Of a stretch of 64,000 nt of DNA, positions 34,101 to 40,872 are shown piece after piece. A model generated the notes under the pieces. The model searched no databases. It worked only from the letters and a program-made list of their open reading frames with translations, and was not told the DNA's origin. A program made the position numbers and the translations under genes. The DNA is from Streptomyces sp. NWU339 (GTDB lineage: Bacteria > Actinomycetota > Actinomycetes > Streptomycetales > Streptomycetaceae), in the NCBI RefSeq assembly GCF_003143855.1, contig NZ_QFRK01000035.1, forward strand, positions 19,612-83,611, read 5' to 3'. How positions within the stretch are numbered: the stretch's first letter is position 1; every line of letters begins with the position of its first letter.

Positions 34101-34747
34101 AGGTCTTCCAGGCGGTGTGAGGTGAGTTCTACCTGCTTGAACTTCACCTTCGCGTCGTCATCCCACTGCGTGGCGATCACGTTCATGGCGAGCTTGCGAA
34201 GCGCATGGTCGTGCGCCTGCGCTTCCGCGCCATGGATGAGATAGCGGACCAGGTCATGGCCGGCCAGCATGTCGGAGTAAGCCCACTTGAGCGCATCAGG
34301 CGCCGCATCCACGCGCGCGTCGATGTCCGCGCGCCACCAGATGTGGATGGGAATACCGAAATCTTTTTCATGCTTGGCGAGGTGATGGTCCAGCTTGTCC
34401 ATCGATCCGCGCTTCGGCACGGCCGTCCCGGTGACCGAGGTCAGTAGGTAGTAGGCCTTAGCACCTTCCCTGACGAGCCGACGAATGTTCTCGGCCTCGC
34501 CTGCAATCGCTTCGTTCAGCCAGGTCGCCGGCTTCTGCTGCGCCTTGCTGGTCCACTTCACCTGGTAGACGACCAACTGCCCGTCCACCTCACGTGTGGC
34601 ATCACGCCCCCCGTCGGAGTGCCCGACCGGGTAACAGCGCGTCTCGGAGAAGCTGTGAGCCAGCAGCGCGTTGCACAACCGCTGAAACGTCTTCTCATTG
34701 AGCCGCTCGTACAGGTAGCGTCCGTCAGCCTGCACTACCCCACTCAT
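31118..34747 (-). CDS. STAND NTPase with N-terminal restriction endonuclease domain and NACHT module
   Basis: A 1209-residue protein. Residues about 15-110 form an Mrr-like nuclease: GHSDGGRDATREVDGQLVV followed by YQVKWTSK gives the D-x(n)-QxK core. The NACHT module has the Walker A GEPGQGKST near 265 and Walker B with sensor acidic residues in LIVLDGLDEV near 375, then VIVTTRPN. The C-terminal 600 residues are helical and would be the sensor region. This nuclease-NACHT layout is that of bacterial NLR-like antiviral proteins (Avs and bNACHT types), which recognise a phage protein and then degrade DNA. It is alone in its transcription unit, with a promoter in 34748-35092 and a strong terminator. 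Confidence 0.85.
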   Translation of the reverse strand: MSGVVQADGRYLYERLNEKTFQRLCNALLAHSFSETRCYPVGHSDGGRDATREVDGQLVVYQVKWTSKAQQKPATWLNEAIAGEAENIRRLVREGAKAYYLLTSVTGTAVPKRGSMDKLDHHLAKHEKDFGIPIHIWWRADIDARVDAAPDALKWAYSDMLAGHDLVRYLIHGAEAQAHDHALRKLAMNVIATQWDDDAKVKFKQVELTSHRLEDLFIDVEAVRMAVPNNIVDRTSVQSESVRLGGAASYLMSAHRPFTLIRGEPGQGKSTLGQYVCQLHRAAYLGEPIPADAPAADEPVRDPRLPLRVDLHDYAAWLAGVDPFDAAVQKPRATLRRQGSLEEFLAHVLTVHSGGLSATAVEVAGILERLPVLIVLDGLDEVARAQTRERVVEEIDRFTARLRTAFDAQVIVTTRPNVGSLAEPTPDRFEAIALDRLSDSLRTTYLHKWVKARSVPEKEHRNLERIFHQRSAEPHIAQLANNPMQLTILLSLMYKRDNSVPANRTDLYTSYMETFLDREAAKTPAVNEHRTDLEEVTAFLGWRLQADAEKESSNGQLPIRELQRLILNYLYSVDKNVGLVDDLFTNITDRVWALASKTQGTFEFDVQPLREYFAARYMYEFAGADDRTFDRSEILRHLVRRSYWLNTSRFFAGFARPNELAGLVEALEEERDEGTRPRQLRLSAWVLLADGVFSGRSKTQNRAADMFLDDLSVRFIHEVLAEHDDLPVPTLDRGAKYLADKLLDLVSEVPASQATSERLDLATYLLDDADAFYDWWHPHMQRAIGSDCETGWLRIGTAFHSASRLTPQETTTLALTDDNAAAAALNAGLTPAPGSQPEHRMVQAVLNGHASDLPCSAPTFAASLMRVLRPQNFLRMADSTVDQMLAIVGHLAPDIDAQQRQRGFRRVKDRDPRFADLQTASKFHKGQSHTTSPWSNTARVLTSLLGPSWLAAEITVIGAAATNYITGGDLTPGSQPLGPALDHGRLLAELRRNRTDVSWWSEQHNAHPDPLSRATWLLGLLAVAEEHVVNQHLPLMNATLNALPENMRQALLMSSSRIGLTIARPLSHDTLLAAASLSPAMALAVAHYACQRDRVLSAGRDIPGLSTETLTAMAPFSAAAWPVHMVLMERMRHARHAFDFTLLKTLKALGPKSQIPAVTVRFPPEAAAVILGSPFDYPMSAVHAAAMSGERAATMYLADVATQASWFPV

Positions 34748-35092
34748 ACGCCCACCCTCGTTCCACGGCCCCGATCAGCACATCCACCCTAGGTGACGAC
34801 ACTGACACAGTCAGGGCCTCAGCTCTTGCGCACGGACGGCCCGCTGTCAGTCCCCCTTCGTAGGCTGGTGTGAGACACCTGACAACTTTCAGAGGGCCCA
34901 CAGTGCTGGAAGTAGAAGACTCGGTATCGGTCCCGTTGGTCCTGTCAGGCCCTCGCTACGTCCCTGTGACGGTGCGGCTTGTCTTCGGCATCAGTCGTTG
35001 ACCAGCACATTTCCGCAATGGGACGACTGAGCGACGCTCGGTCCTTTGGACGTTGCGCCAGGGCTCGCTGCGGCGGGCCGGGGCGTTCGGGG
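34748..35092. other. Promoter region of the REase-NACHT gene, with a palindrome
   Basis: 345 bases between the helicase stop and the REase-NACHT start, both minus strand. CTGAC-ACA-GTCAG at 34802-34814 is a perfect palindrome about 55 bases upstream of the start codon and could be an operator or part of the promoter. No gene seen. Confidence 0.4.
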
Positions 35093-36562
35093 TCAGGCCG
35101 GGTTGTCTGGATGCTGGTTGATCCAGGCCAGGCCGATGGGGTCCAGGTGGTGGCGGGCCCGGGTGACGGCGACGTACGCCAGGCGGGCTTCTGCCTCATC
35201 GACGGGCTGGGGAACGGGGCGGCCCTGGGTGTCGACCTCGTCGGTGTCGGCGGGCGGCGTGAAGTCGGGTGCGATGCGCACCCGGGCCCATTCCCGGCCC
35301 TTGGCCTTGTGAGCGGTGGAGACGGTGACCTCGGCCGCGTCTTCGGGAACGAGTCGGTCGACGGCCTGCAGGATGGCCTCGGGCCCGTGCTCGTCGACGA
35401 GGTTGGCGAAGGGCTGCAGATCGCTGCCGGCGGGGTCGTGCTCGGCGTAGTCGCGCAGCGCCGTCCAGGTGGTGAACAGCACGAGTTCGGGGTGCTGGGC
35501 GCGGCGTCCCTGGATGAGATCGCGGGCGGCCCATGCCAGGGCGCGCAGCGAGTCACCGCCGCCTACCAGCGCCGTTGCGATGCCAGCGGCGATGAGCGCA
35601 AGGACCTCGGTCATCGCGCCGATGTTGGTACGGCACAGGACCGCATCCGAGTGCCCGGCACGGGATCCGATCGTGGTGCGAATGTCGGGTGTCCCGGTCA
35701 GCCGGATGGAGGCGTTGCTGAGTGTGAGCCAGCGGTTGGCCTCCGTGGCGAGCGCGGGACCGAAGCGGAAGGAGCGGGTAAGCGTGAGGTGATGGCCGGT
35801 GAACCGTGCCATCACATCCCGGGCGCCGCGCCAGCCGTAGATGGCCTGTGCCGAGTCACCGACCATGACGATCTGAGTGCGCTCCTGCTGGGCCAAGACG
35901 ATCTGCTCGAGAACCGGGTTGGTGTCCTGGGCCTCGTCCAGCAGGAGGCAGTCGCCGTGCAGGACCGGCTCGGTCAGGGCCCACATCTTCAGGTAATGGT
36001 CGTGCTCGAAACGGACTGCGCCGCTGTAGGGGTCCTGCAGATCAGCCCACGCCTTCGTCGCGTACGGCAAGATCAGGTCGGCCAGTTCCGCATACTCCTC
36101 ATCGTCCAAGCCTCGCAGGCGCGGGACGTGATGGTGGCCCAGTTGCATGTCGGCCGACTGGCAAAAGCGAGTCACCGTCCGCAGCGTGGCGTTGGACAGC
36201 GTGGCCGGCATCAGCCCCGCCCGGCCGATGTCGGCCGGGGCGTTAAGGCCGAGGTCCTGCCCGATCTGCCAGCCAGGCCGCCTAGGAGCATTCAGGCGGC
36301 CGCGGAAGCGGTGGCCGAGCGCGGCGTAGGCCAGCGAGTGGGCCGTCTTGCACTGGACCGCCGAAGGAAAGCGAGCGGCGGCGTCCAGGGCGATGGCCCG
36401 GTTGAAGGCGAGGTATTGCCCACGCCGCAGCGGCATCTGTTCCGTGAGGAAAACGAGCGTGGACGTCTTGCCTGTGCCCGCGCCTGCCTGGATGGCGAGA
36501 TGGTCACCGCTGCGGAACGCCTCCAGGGCGGCGGCCTGTTCGTCGGTCGGGGAAAAGGGCAT
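35093..36562 (-). CDS. UvrD/Rep-type superfamily 1 helicase, compact
   Basis: A 489-residue helicase with motif I QAGAGTGKTSTL near 28, motif II LLLDEAQD near 215, motif III VGDSAQAIYGWRG near 240, RSFRFG near 270, motif V VSTAHKAKGREW near 415 and motif VI AYVAVTRAR near 463. At under 500 residues it is much shorter than UvrD or PcrA and lacks most of the accessory subdomains. Such short UvrD-like proteins often serve as the helicase half of defence systems such as Gabija, but the usual OLD-family nuclease partner is not next to it. ATG 36562 is the start. A 63-bp piece of the gene is duplicated at 30999. Confidence 0.85.
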   Translation of the reverse strand: MPFSPTDEQAAALEAFRSGDHLAIQAGAGTGKTSTLVFLTEQMPLRRGQYLAFNRAIALDAAARFPSAVQCKTAHSLAYAALGHRFRGRLNAPRRPGWQIGQDLGLNAPADIGRAGLMPATLSNATLRTVTRFCQSADMQLGHHHVPRLRGLDDEEYAELADLILPYATKAWADLQDPYSGAVRFEHDHYLKMWALTEPVLHGDCLLLDEAQDTNPVLEQIVLAQQERTQIVMVGDSAQAIYGWRGARDVMARFTGHHLTLTRSFRFGPALATEANRWLTLSNASIRLTGTPDIRTTIGSRAGHSDAVLCRTNIGAMTEVLALIAAGIATALVGGGDSLRALAWAARDLIQGRRAQHPELVLFTTWTALRDYAEHDPAGSDLQPFANLVDEHGPEAILQAVDRLVPEDAAEVTVSTAHKAKGREWARVRIAPDFTPPADTDEVDTQGRPVPQPVDEAEARLAYVAVTRARHHLDPIGLAWINQHPDNPA

Positions 36563-36792
36563 GGAACAGATCTCTCCGGAAGCTCGAAGCCTGCGCCACA
36601 GACACGTGGGCGCAGGGAAAGGGCCGCACCCTGGGCAGGTGCCGGAGTAAAAAGTGCCAACGCATCCGCCCGTGTCTTACGTACGCGCCGCCCGGTCCGC
36701 CCGATGTGGTGACAAGAAGGCGACAAGAGTGCAAATCCAAGACGCACGTACGAGAGTGCCACCACGTTTGGGTGGCCGACGGGCGGCTGTGC

Positions 36793-37056
36793 TCAAGCGT
36801 CGGACTTCGGAGGTTCGTGCCCCGCGCATAGTGGATCCAGGAGCTCGCCCAGCGGGATGGAGAAGGCGTGGGCGAGAGCGTGCCAAGTGGCCAGCGTGCC
36901 GATCGTGCGGCCCTGCTCGATCTCGATCAGAGTTCGGCGGGACAGACCACTGCGCGCGGCGAGTTCGTCATAGCTCCACCCGCGCTGCGCACGCAGGCGA
37001 GCGAGGGAGAGCCTGAGTGCCGTCGGGTCGGGCTCCGGCGGCGGGATGATCGTCAC
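36793..37056 (-). CDS. XRE family transcriptional regulator
   Basis: An 87-residue protein that is almost only a helix-turn-helix: LRAQRGWSYDELAARSGLSR then RTLIEIEQGRT. The start is GTG 37056. It faces the divergent gene at 37225 across a region with three copies of an operator-like motif (37071-37153), so it is probably autoregulated. The ImmA/IrrE protease in the same element could be its antirepressor. Confidence 0.85.
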   Translation of the reverse strand: MTIIPPPEPDPTALRLSLARLRAQRGWSYDELAARSGLSRRTLIEIEQGRTIGTLATWHALAHAFSIPLGELLDPLCAGHEPPKSDA

Positions 37057-37070
37057 GCATCCATCCGACG

Positions 37071-37153
37071 GTGCAGACCTCTACCCTGGCAGTGCAGACC
37101 TCTGCCCTGTTTGTGTCGGTACGGACTGGCTCTGATAGGGCAGGGGTCTGCAC
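37071..37153. promoter_or_regulatory. Three operator-like repeats in a divergent promoter region
   Basis: GTGCAGACCTCTACCCTG (37071-37088) and GTGCAGACCTCTGCCCTG (37092-37109) are direct repeats 21 bases apart, about two helical turns. An inverted copy with one change lies at 37137-37153. They start 15 bases upstream of the XRE start codon and end about 70 bases before the gene at 37225. The layout is typical of a controller-type operator array. Confidence 0.65.
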
Positions 37154-37224
37154 TACGGTGTTCCGCACCCGGAGCCGCCCGGACACAGGGTCGGCGGCTG
37201 ACTGCTCACGGCTTGGAGGGACCG

Positions 37225-37674
37225 ATGTCCATGGCTCTGTCCGCATGCGCCTGGACCGTCACGATCAGCGGTTCGGCGGGGCGGCCCGTGCTGACGTGCA
37301 GTGCCTGCCCGCAGTCGTTCGTGGCCGTGGGCGCTGATGGGGTCGTGCAGGTCCGCCGGCATCTTGCGGGCCACTTCGTCGAGTCCCGGCTGCCTGCGTA
37401 CCTGCGTACCTGTCAGTGTCGGGAAAGGGGCTGTGCGTGGCACGGACGCCAGGGGCCCTGTTCCGGTCCGCTGCGACTCCTGCTGATCCGGGCGGACCGC
37501 GGCCTCACCTGGCACCTTGCGGATGCCTGCACCGCGTGCGCCGCCGCGATCCCTTGCGCCGCTACCGTCCCCGAACCCCCGCAGGACGCGGCCGGCCGCC
37601 ATGTGCGGGGGCCCGCGGGTGAGGCGGTTGCGGACCTTACGTGTGAGCCCGCCGAGTGGGTGGAGGCGCTGTGA
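37225..37674 (+). CDS. Cys-rich hypothetical protein beside the XRE regulator
   Basis: A 149-residue protein not recognised as a named family. Pairs of cysteines (LTCSACPQSF near 25, RTCQCRERGCAW near 66, and ACTACAAAIPC near 106) suggest zinc binding. Start ATG 37225 follows GGAGGG (37215-37220). A longer frame from 36868 runs through the XRE gene and the operator region, so it was not used. Divergent from the XRE gene and probably controlled by it. Confidence 0.6.
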   Translation: MSMALSACAWTVTISGSAGRPVLTCSACPQSFVAVGADGVVQVRRHLAGHFVESRLPAYLRTCQCRERGCAWHGRQGPCSGPLRLLLIRADRGLTWHLADACTACAAAIPCAATVPEPPQDAAGRHVRGPAGEAVADLTCEPAEWVEAL

Positions 37675-37684
37675 GACGGAGGCG

Positions 37685-37807
37685 GTGTTCGCCCAGTGGA
37701 TCTGCAGACACCCCGCCGCGGTGCTGGATCTGGCCCGGGCGGGGCTGGTGGCTGGGCTGTGGGGGACAGGCACACGTTCGTCGGCCCGCTGGAGTGTGAT
37801 GAGGTGA
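37685..37807 (+). CDS. Possible 40-residue small protein or gene remnant
   Basis: The frame reads VFAQWICRHPAAVLDLARAG and on to a stop at 37805-37807. It looks more protein-like than the other frames here and starts 10 bases after the preceding stop, with GGAGG just upstream. It may be a small coupled gene or the tail of a decayed one. Confidence 0.25.
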   Translation: MFAQWICRHPAAVLDLARAGLVAGLWGTGTRSSARWSVMR

Positions 37808-37878
37808 GAATCGGCAGATATTTCCAGCCGCTGCCGCGCTCCCCCTAGCCATGAGGGCTGATCATCGCCGTCGCGGCC

Positions 37879-38252
37879 ATGCCGCTGCGGCGCGCCGACC
37901 TGGATGGGACAGACGGGGGACGCGGCGCATCGCGGGGGTTTCACTACCAGTACGTGCGCACATTGGAGCGGCTGGTTACGGTGATCGACGAGCCGGAGGT
38001 GGTGTGCGTTCGGGTGGAGGGCCCGCCGCCCGGCGACACGGTGGTGGACAAGGTCGATTTCGACGTGGTGGACGCGGACGGAGCCGTACGCGAGGCGGTG
38101 CAGGTCAAGAGCCGGGTCGCTGGTGGTTACATGAGCGGCACGATGGCGCTGGCGTCCTGTTGGACATGCTCAGCGGCAGTCAGAGGGCGGGCCGTTACTG
38201 CACAACCTGCTTGGTACCGAAGCGCAGGAGGCCCCCCGGCGGGCGCGACGTA
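37879..38252 (+). pseudogene. Decayed N-terminus of a nuclease-type (Cap4/DUF4297-like) defence gene
   Basis: The first 70 residues (GASRGFHYQYVRTLERLV, then DKVDFDVVDADG and AVQVKSR) resemble the nuclease domain that heads many NACHT or Cap4-like proteins. After about 38150 the coding trace changes frame twice: LLDMLSGSQRAGRYC is in the next frame, then HNLLGTEAQEAP in the third. No large C-terminal domain follows. The gene therefore carries at least two frameshifts and a 3' deletion, which ends near the recombinase operon. Confidence 0.6.
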
Positions 38253-38320
38253 GTCGTGCACCGCGGGGGAGGGAGGGGCTGAACTGGGTCGGCGTGCCGA
38301 TCCCGATCCCCCGGACCGCG

Positions 38321-38737
38321 TCAGGAGTCGAGCGGGCGGAACGGGATGACGTTGTCCGCAGCCAGGAGGTCCGGCGAGGGCGCTGGTGTGTGCTGCTGAT
38401 GGGTGAGGACGGCGTTGGCCAGCGTCAGATTGGTCACCAGCTGACGCAGTTCTTTGAGTTCCTTCTCCTTGTTGTCGAGGGTCTTCTTGAGCTTGGCGAC
38501 CGTCTCCCGCAGCCGCTGCTCCGGCTCCGGCACCTGCTGGGTCTCGGCGCGGACACGCTGGTAGAACTCATTCTTCAGGTCGACGTGGCGCTTGAGCAGG
38601 GCCATGCGGTGGACGCCGGCCTCTACCGCGAGCGCGGTGGCGGTGAGGCCGCCGTTGGAAACGGTGGCCCGTCCGGCAAGGAGCCGGTTCATTGCTTCGC
38701 GAATGCGGGTGCGTTCGTCGTGGTGCTGTGGGTTCAT
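38321..38737 (-). CDS. Small HTH/coiled-coil protein, last gene of element 1 recombinase operon (DUF6262-like, TnpC-type)
   Basis: A 138-residue protein. Residues 15-60 look like a TetR-type helix-turn-helix (GGLTATALAVEAGVHRMAL) and residues 70-115 form a coiled coil (LRETVAKLKKTLDNKEKELK). Proteins like this (DUF6262) are found as the last gene in tyrosine recombinase operons and are comparable in position to TnpC of Tn554. It overlaps the upstream gene by four bases. The counterpart in element 2 is at 51444. Confidence 0.7.
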   Translation of the reverse strand: MNPQHHDERTRIREAMNRLLAGRATVSNGGLTATALAVEAGVHRMALLKRHVDLKNEFYQRVRAETQQVPEPEQRLRETVAKLKKTLDNKEKELKELRQLVTNLTLANAVLTHQQHTPAPSPDLLAADNVIPFRPLDS

Positions 38738-40872
38738 GCGAGGTCCTCGGCGCTCTGGGCGGTGGCGTCGTGCGCGTCGGCGGCGACGCGGAGGTTGTCG
38801 GCGTTGCGCCGAAGACGCCTGGCGATCTTCTCGGGTGCAGCGGAGGCCAACTGGTCGATCTCATCGGCCCGTTCTCGCATGCCACGGGCGTGGCCATCGG
38901 TGCGGACGGTGTTTCCGCAGCCTGTCTGACAGGCGTACTGCCTCGGTGCAGTGGCGTCCGGTTCGGGCTCGCAGAGCGCGTTGTCATGCTTGAATGCACA
39001 GATCAGGAACGCGTCCGGGTTGTCGTAGAGCACGACACCGTCACGGGCCAGGAACTTGGCCGCTTTCTTCGCGAACGTGCGAGGGACGATCCGCCCTTCG
39101 AACCGGGGGGTCGACGCAGCAGCGGTGATGGCCCGGCGGGCGGCAGGGCCGGAGATCTTCTCTCCGTCGGCGAGACGGTCGCGCAGGTGAGCGGCGGTGT
39201 CCGCGGCAGCCAGCGCAGTTTCGACGTCGAGGACGCTGTGGACGCCGCCCCGGCTACGGGAACCGTAGGCACTGGACGTGCGGGCGTCCAGCACGGTGCG
39301 CATGTGCCCGTACTGAATCGCCAGCGCGATCAACCCGCCCGGGCGGCGGGCGATGTGCCAGGCCAGAGTCCTTCTGAACCGCGCCATCCCGATGGCTCCG
39401 TGCGGATCTTCGGGGATGACCTGGTCGGGCAGGTGATGGACGTGCGCCTCGTGGTTCGCCCATGCCACGAAGTCTTCAATCCGGTCCCTCAAAGACGAAC
39501 CTTTCAGCACTCCGTGAAGGCTGCGCCGGTAGATGTAGTCGTGGTGGGAGGAGCTCAGCAGCATTTCCCCCGGGGGCACCATGCGTTCGAGGACACGGAT
39601 GGAGTGCACGACGGGCGTGATGGCAACCCATGGAACTTCCCGTTCCTCGCCTGCTGAGATGTGGTTGCCGTCATCGTCGGTGACGTTCTTGTAATGATGG
39701 CTGCGGATCAGGTGACGACCGGGCGTGCCGTCGGCGGCCGGCTCCGGGTCAGGGCAGCAGCCAGACCGCAGACCCTGCACTTCCTGCGGACGCATACCTG
39801 TCAGGTAGAGGCAGATGATCACTGCTGCGGTGCCGAGGTGCCGCATGAGCTCGCCGGCCTCGTCGAAGTCCATGTGCTCGCGCCAGGGATTCCCGTTGAT
39901 CTGCCCGGTGACCGACACCGGCAAAGGACAGGGACCCGGCCGTGCGTTGGCCAACTCCGAGAGGCGATGCCGCTCGTTGAACCGGTCGACCTGGCTCAGG
40001 CTCGCACCGGTAAGGGCGGCCACGTATGTGCGCGCCAGACTGCGCCGGCCGTGCATCTGCACGGAGGGAAGCGGCTCGCCTGACCGGGCCGCAGGAAGCA
40101 GAAGCTGGGCGAGGGCTGCCAAGCCCTCTGGGCCGGCCCCGTTGTACGCGGCCGTGGCGAGCAGGCGCTCACGCGCCTGCCAGGACGCGAGGATGTCGTC
40201 GGCGAAGTCGTCAACAAACCGGATCGCCCAGACCAACAGGGGACCGAGGACCTTCGAGTCGAGCGGTTCCATGCTGTTCTCTACGCGCGAGCCATCAGCC
40301 GAAGGGAGGTAGTCGTCAACCCCCTCCTCCTCCCAGGGAGGCCGGGTGATGCCCGCAGGGCTGGCACTGAGCTGATCGAATGCCCAGAGATCCGTCAAGC
40401 GCGCGCAGATCCTTTCCGCGCTGCCACGGATCACGCCGTCGGCCAAGCGCTCGGATATATAGGCGCGCCACACATCCTCGGTGCAGGCGTCGAGGCTCGT
40501 GATGCGGCGTACGTGCAGCCAGCGCGCCAGCCTCAGCCACTCGTAGCAGGTGTCCCGCATATCCGCGGCGGATGTTCTGCCTCGGGCACGGGCCCCTCGG
40601 TCCTGGAGGTAGGTCGGCCTGAGCCGGCCGTTGATCATCGTCCAGGCGGCAAGTTTGACCTGATCGAGGAAGGGGGCCGGGCAGCCCCTCCAGTAAATCG
40701 TGAACAGCCTGGTGCCGGGATTGTCGATGAGCGGGGCCAGGGGCCAGATGGCTGCGCCGTAGCGGGCATTGGCGTGCACATTGCCGGGCTTGATCCACTG
40801 CGGCAGGATCGCTGGACTGTCCGGTCCGGGCAGGGACAGGACGTAGGGGTCGGCTTCGGCAAGGCTGGTCAT
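38734..40872 (-). CDS. Tyrosine recombinase, third gene of element 1 operon
   Basis: A 712-residue recombinase. Catalytic region: first Arg in YLTGMRPQEVQGL, then RFRRTLAWHIARRPGG with the His-x-x-Arg, QYGHM, and a likely nucleophile Tyr in SSAYG. A Cys-bearing C-terminal segment follows (near 625-665). Homologous over its length to the gene at 49240 in element 2 by shared blocks such as MRPQEV/MRPEEV and ISGPAA/VSGPAA. Overlaps both neighbours by four bases. Confidence 0.85.
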   Translation of the reverse strand: MTSLAEADPYVLSLPGPDSPAILPQWIKPGNVHANARYGAAIWPLAPLIDNPGTRLFTIYWRGCPAPFLDQVKLAAWTMINGRLRPTYLQDRGARARGRTSAADMRDTCYEWLRLARWLHVRRITSLDACTEDVWRAYISERLADGVIRGSAERICARLTDLWAFDQLSASPAGITRPPWEEEGVDDYLPSADGSRVENSMEPLDSKVLGPLLVWAIRFVDDFADDILASWQARERLLATAAYNGAGPEGLAALAQLLLPAARSGEPLPSVQMHGRRSLARTYVAALTGASLSQVDRFNERHRLSELANARPGPCPLPVSVTGQINGNPWREHMDFDEAGELMRHLGTAAVIICLYLTGMRPQEVQGLRSGCCPDPEPAADGTPGRHLIRSHHYKNVTDDDGNHISAGEEREVPWVAITPVVHSIRVLERMVPPGEMLLSSSHHDYIYRRSLHGVLKGSSLRDRIEDFVAWANHEAHVHHLPDQVIPEDPHGAIGMARFRRTLAWHIARRPGGLIALAIQYGHMRTVLDARTSSAYGSRSRGGVHSVLDVETALAAADTAAHLRDRLADGEKISGPAARRAITAAASTPRFEGRIVPRTFAKKAAKFLARDGVVLYDNPDAFLICAFKHDNALCEPEPDATAPRQYACQTGCGNTVRTDGHARGMRERADEIDQLASAAPEKIARRLRRNADNLRVAADAHDATAQSAEDLA

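Noticed and set aside
36868..37224. N-terminal extension of the Cys-rich protein
   Set aside because: The frame runs antisense through the XRE gene and across the operator repeats. ATG 37225 has a good ribosome binding site.
23225..38320. Prophage or integrative conjugative element for the cargo region
   Set aside because: No capsid, terminase, portal, relaxase, FtsK-type transfer or replication gene is seen.
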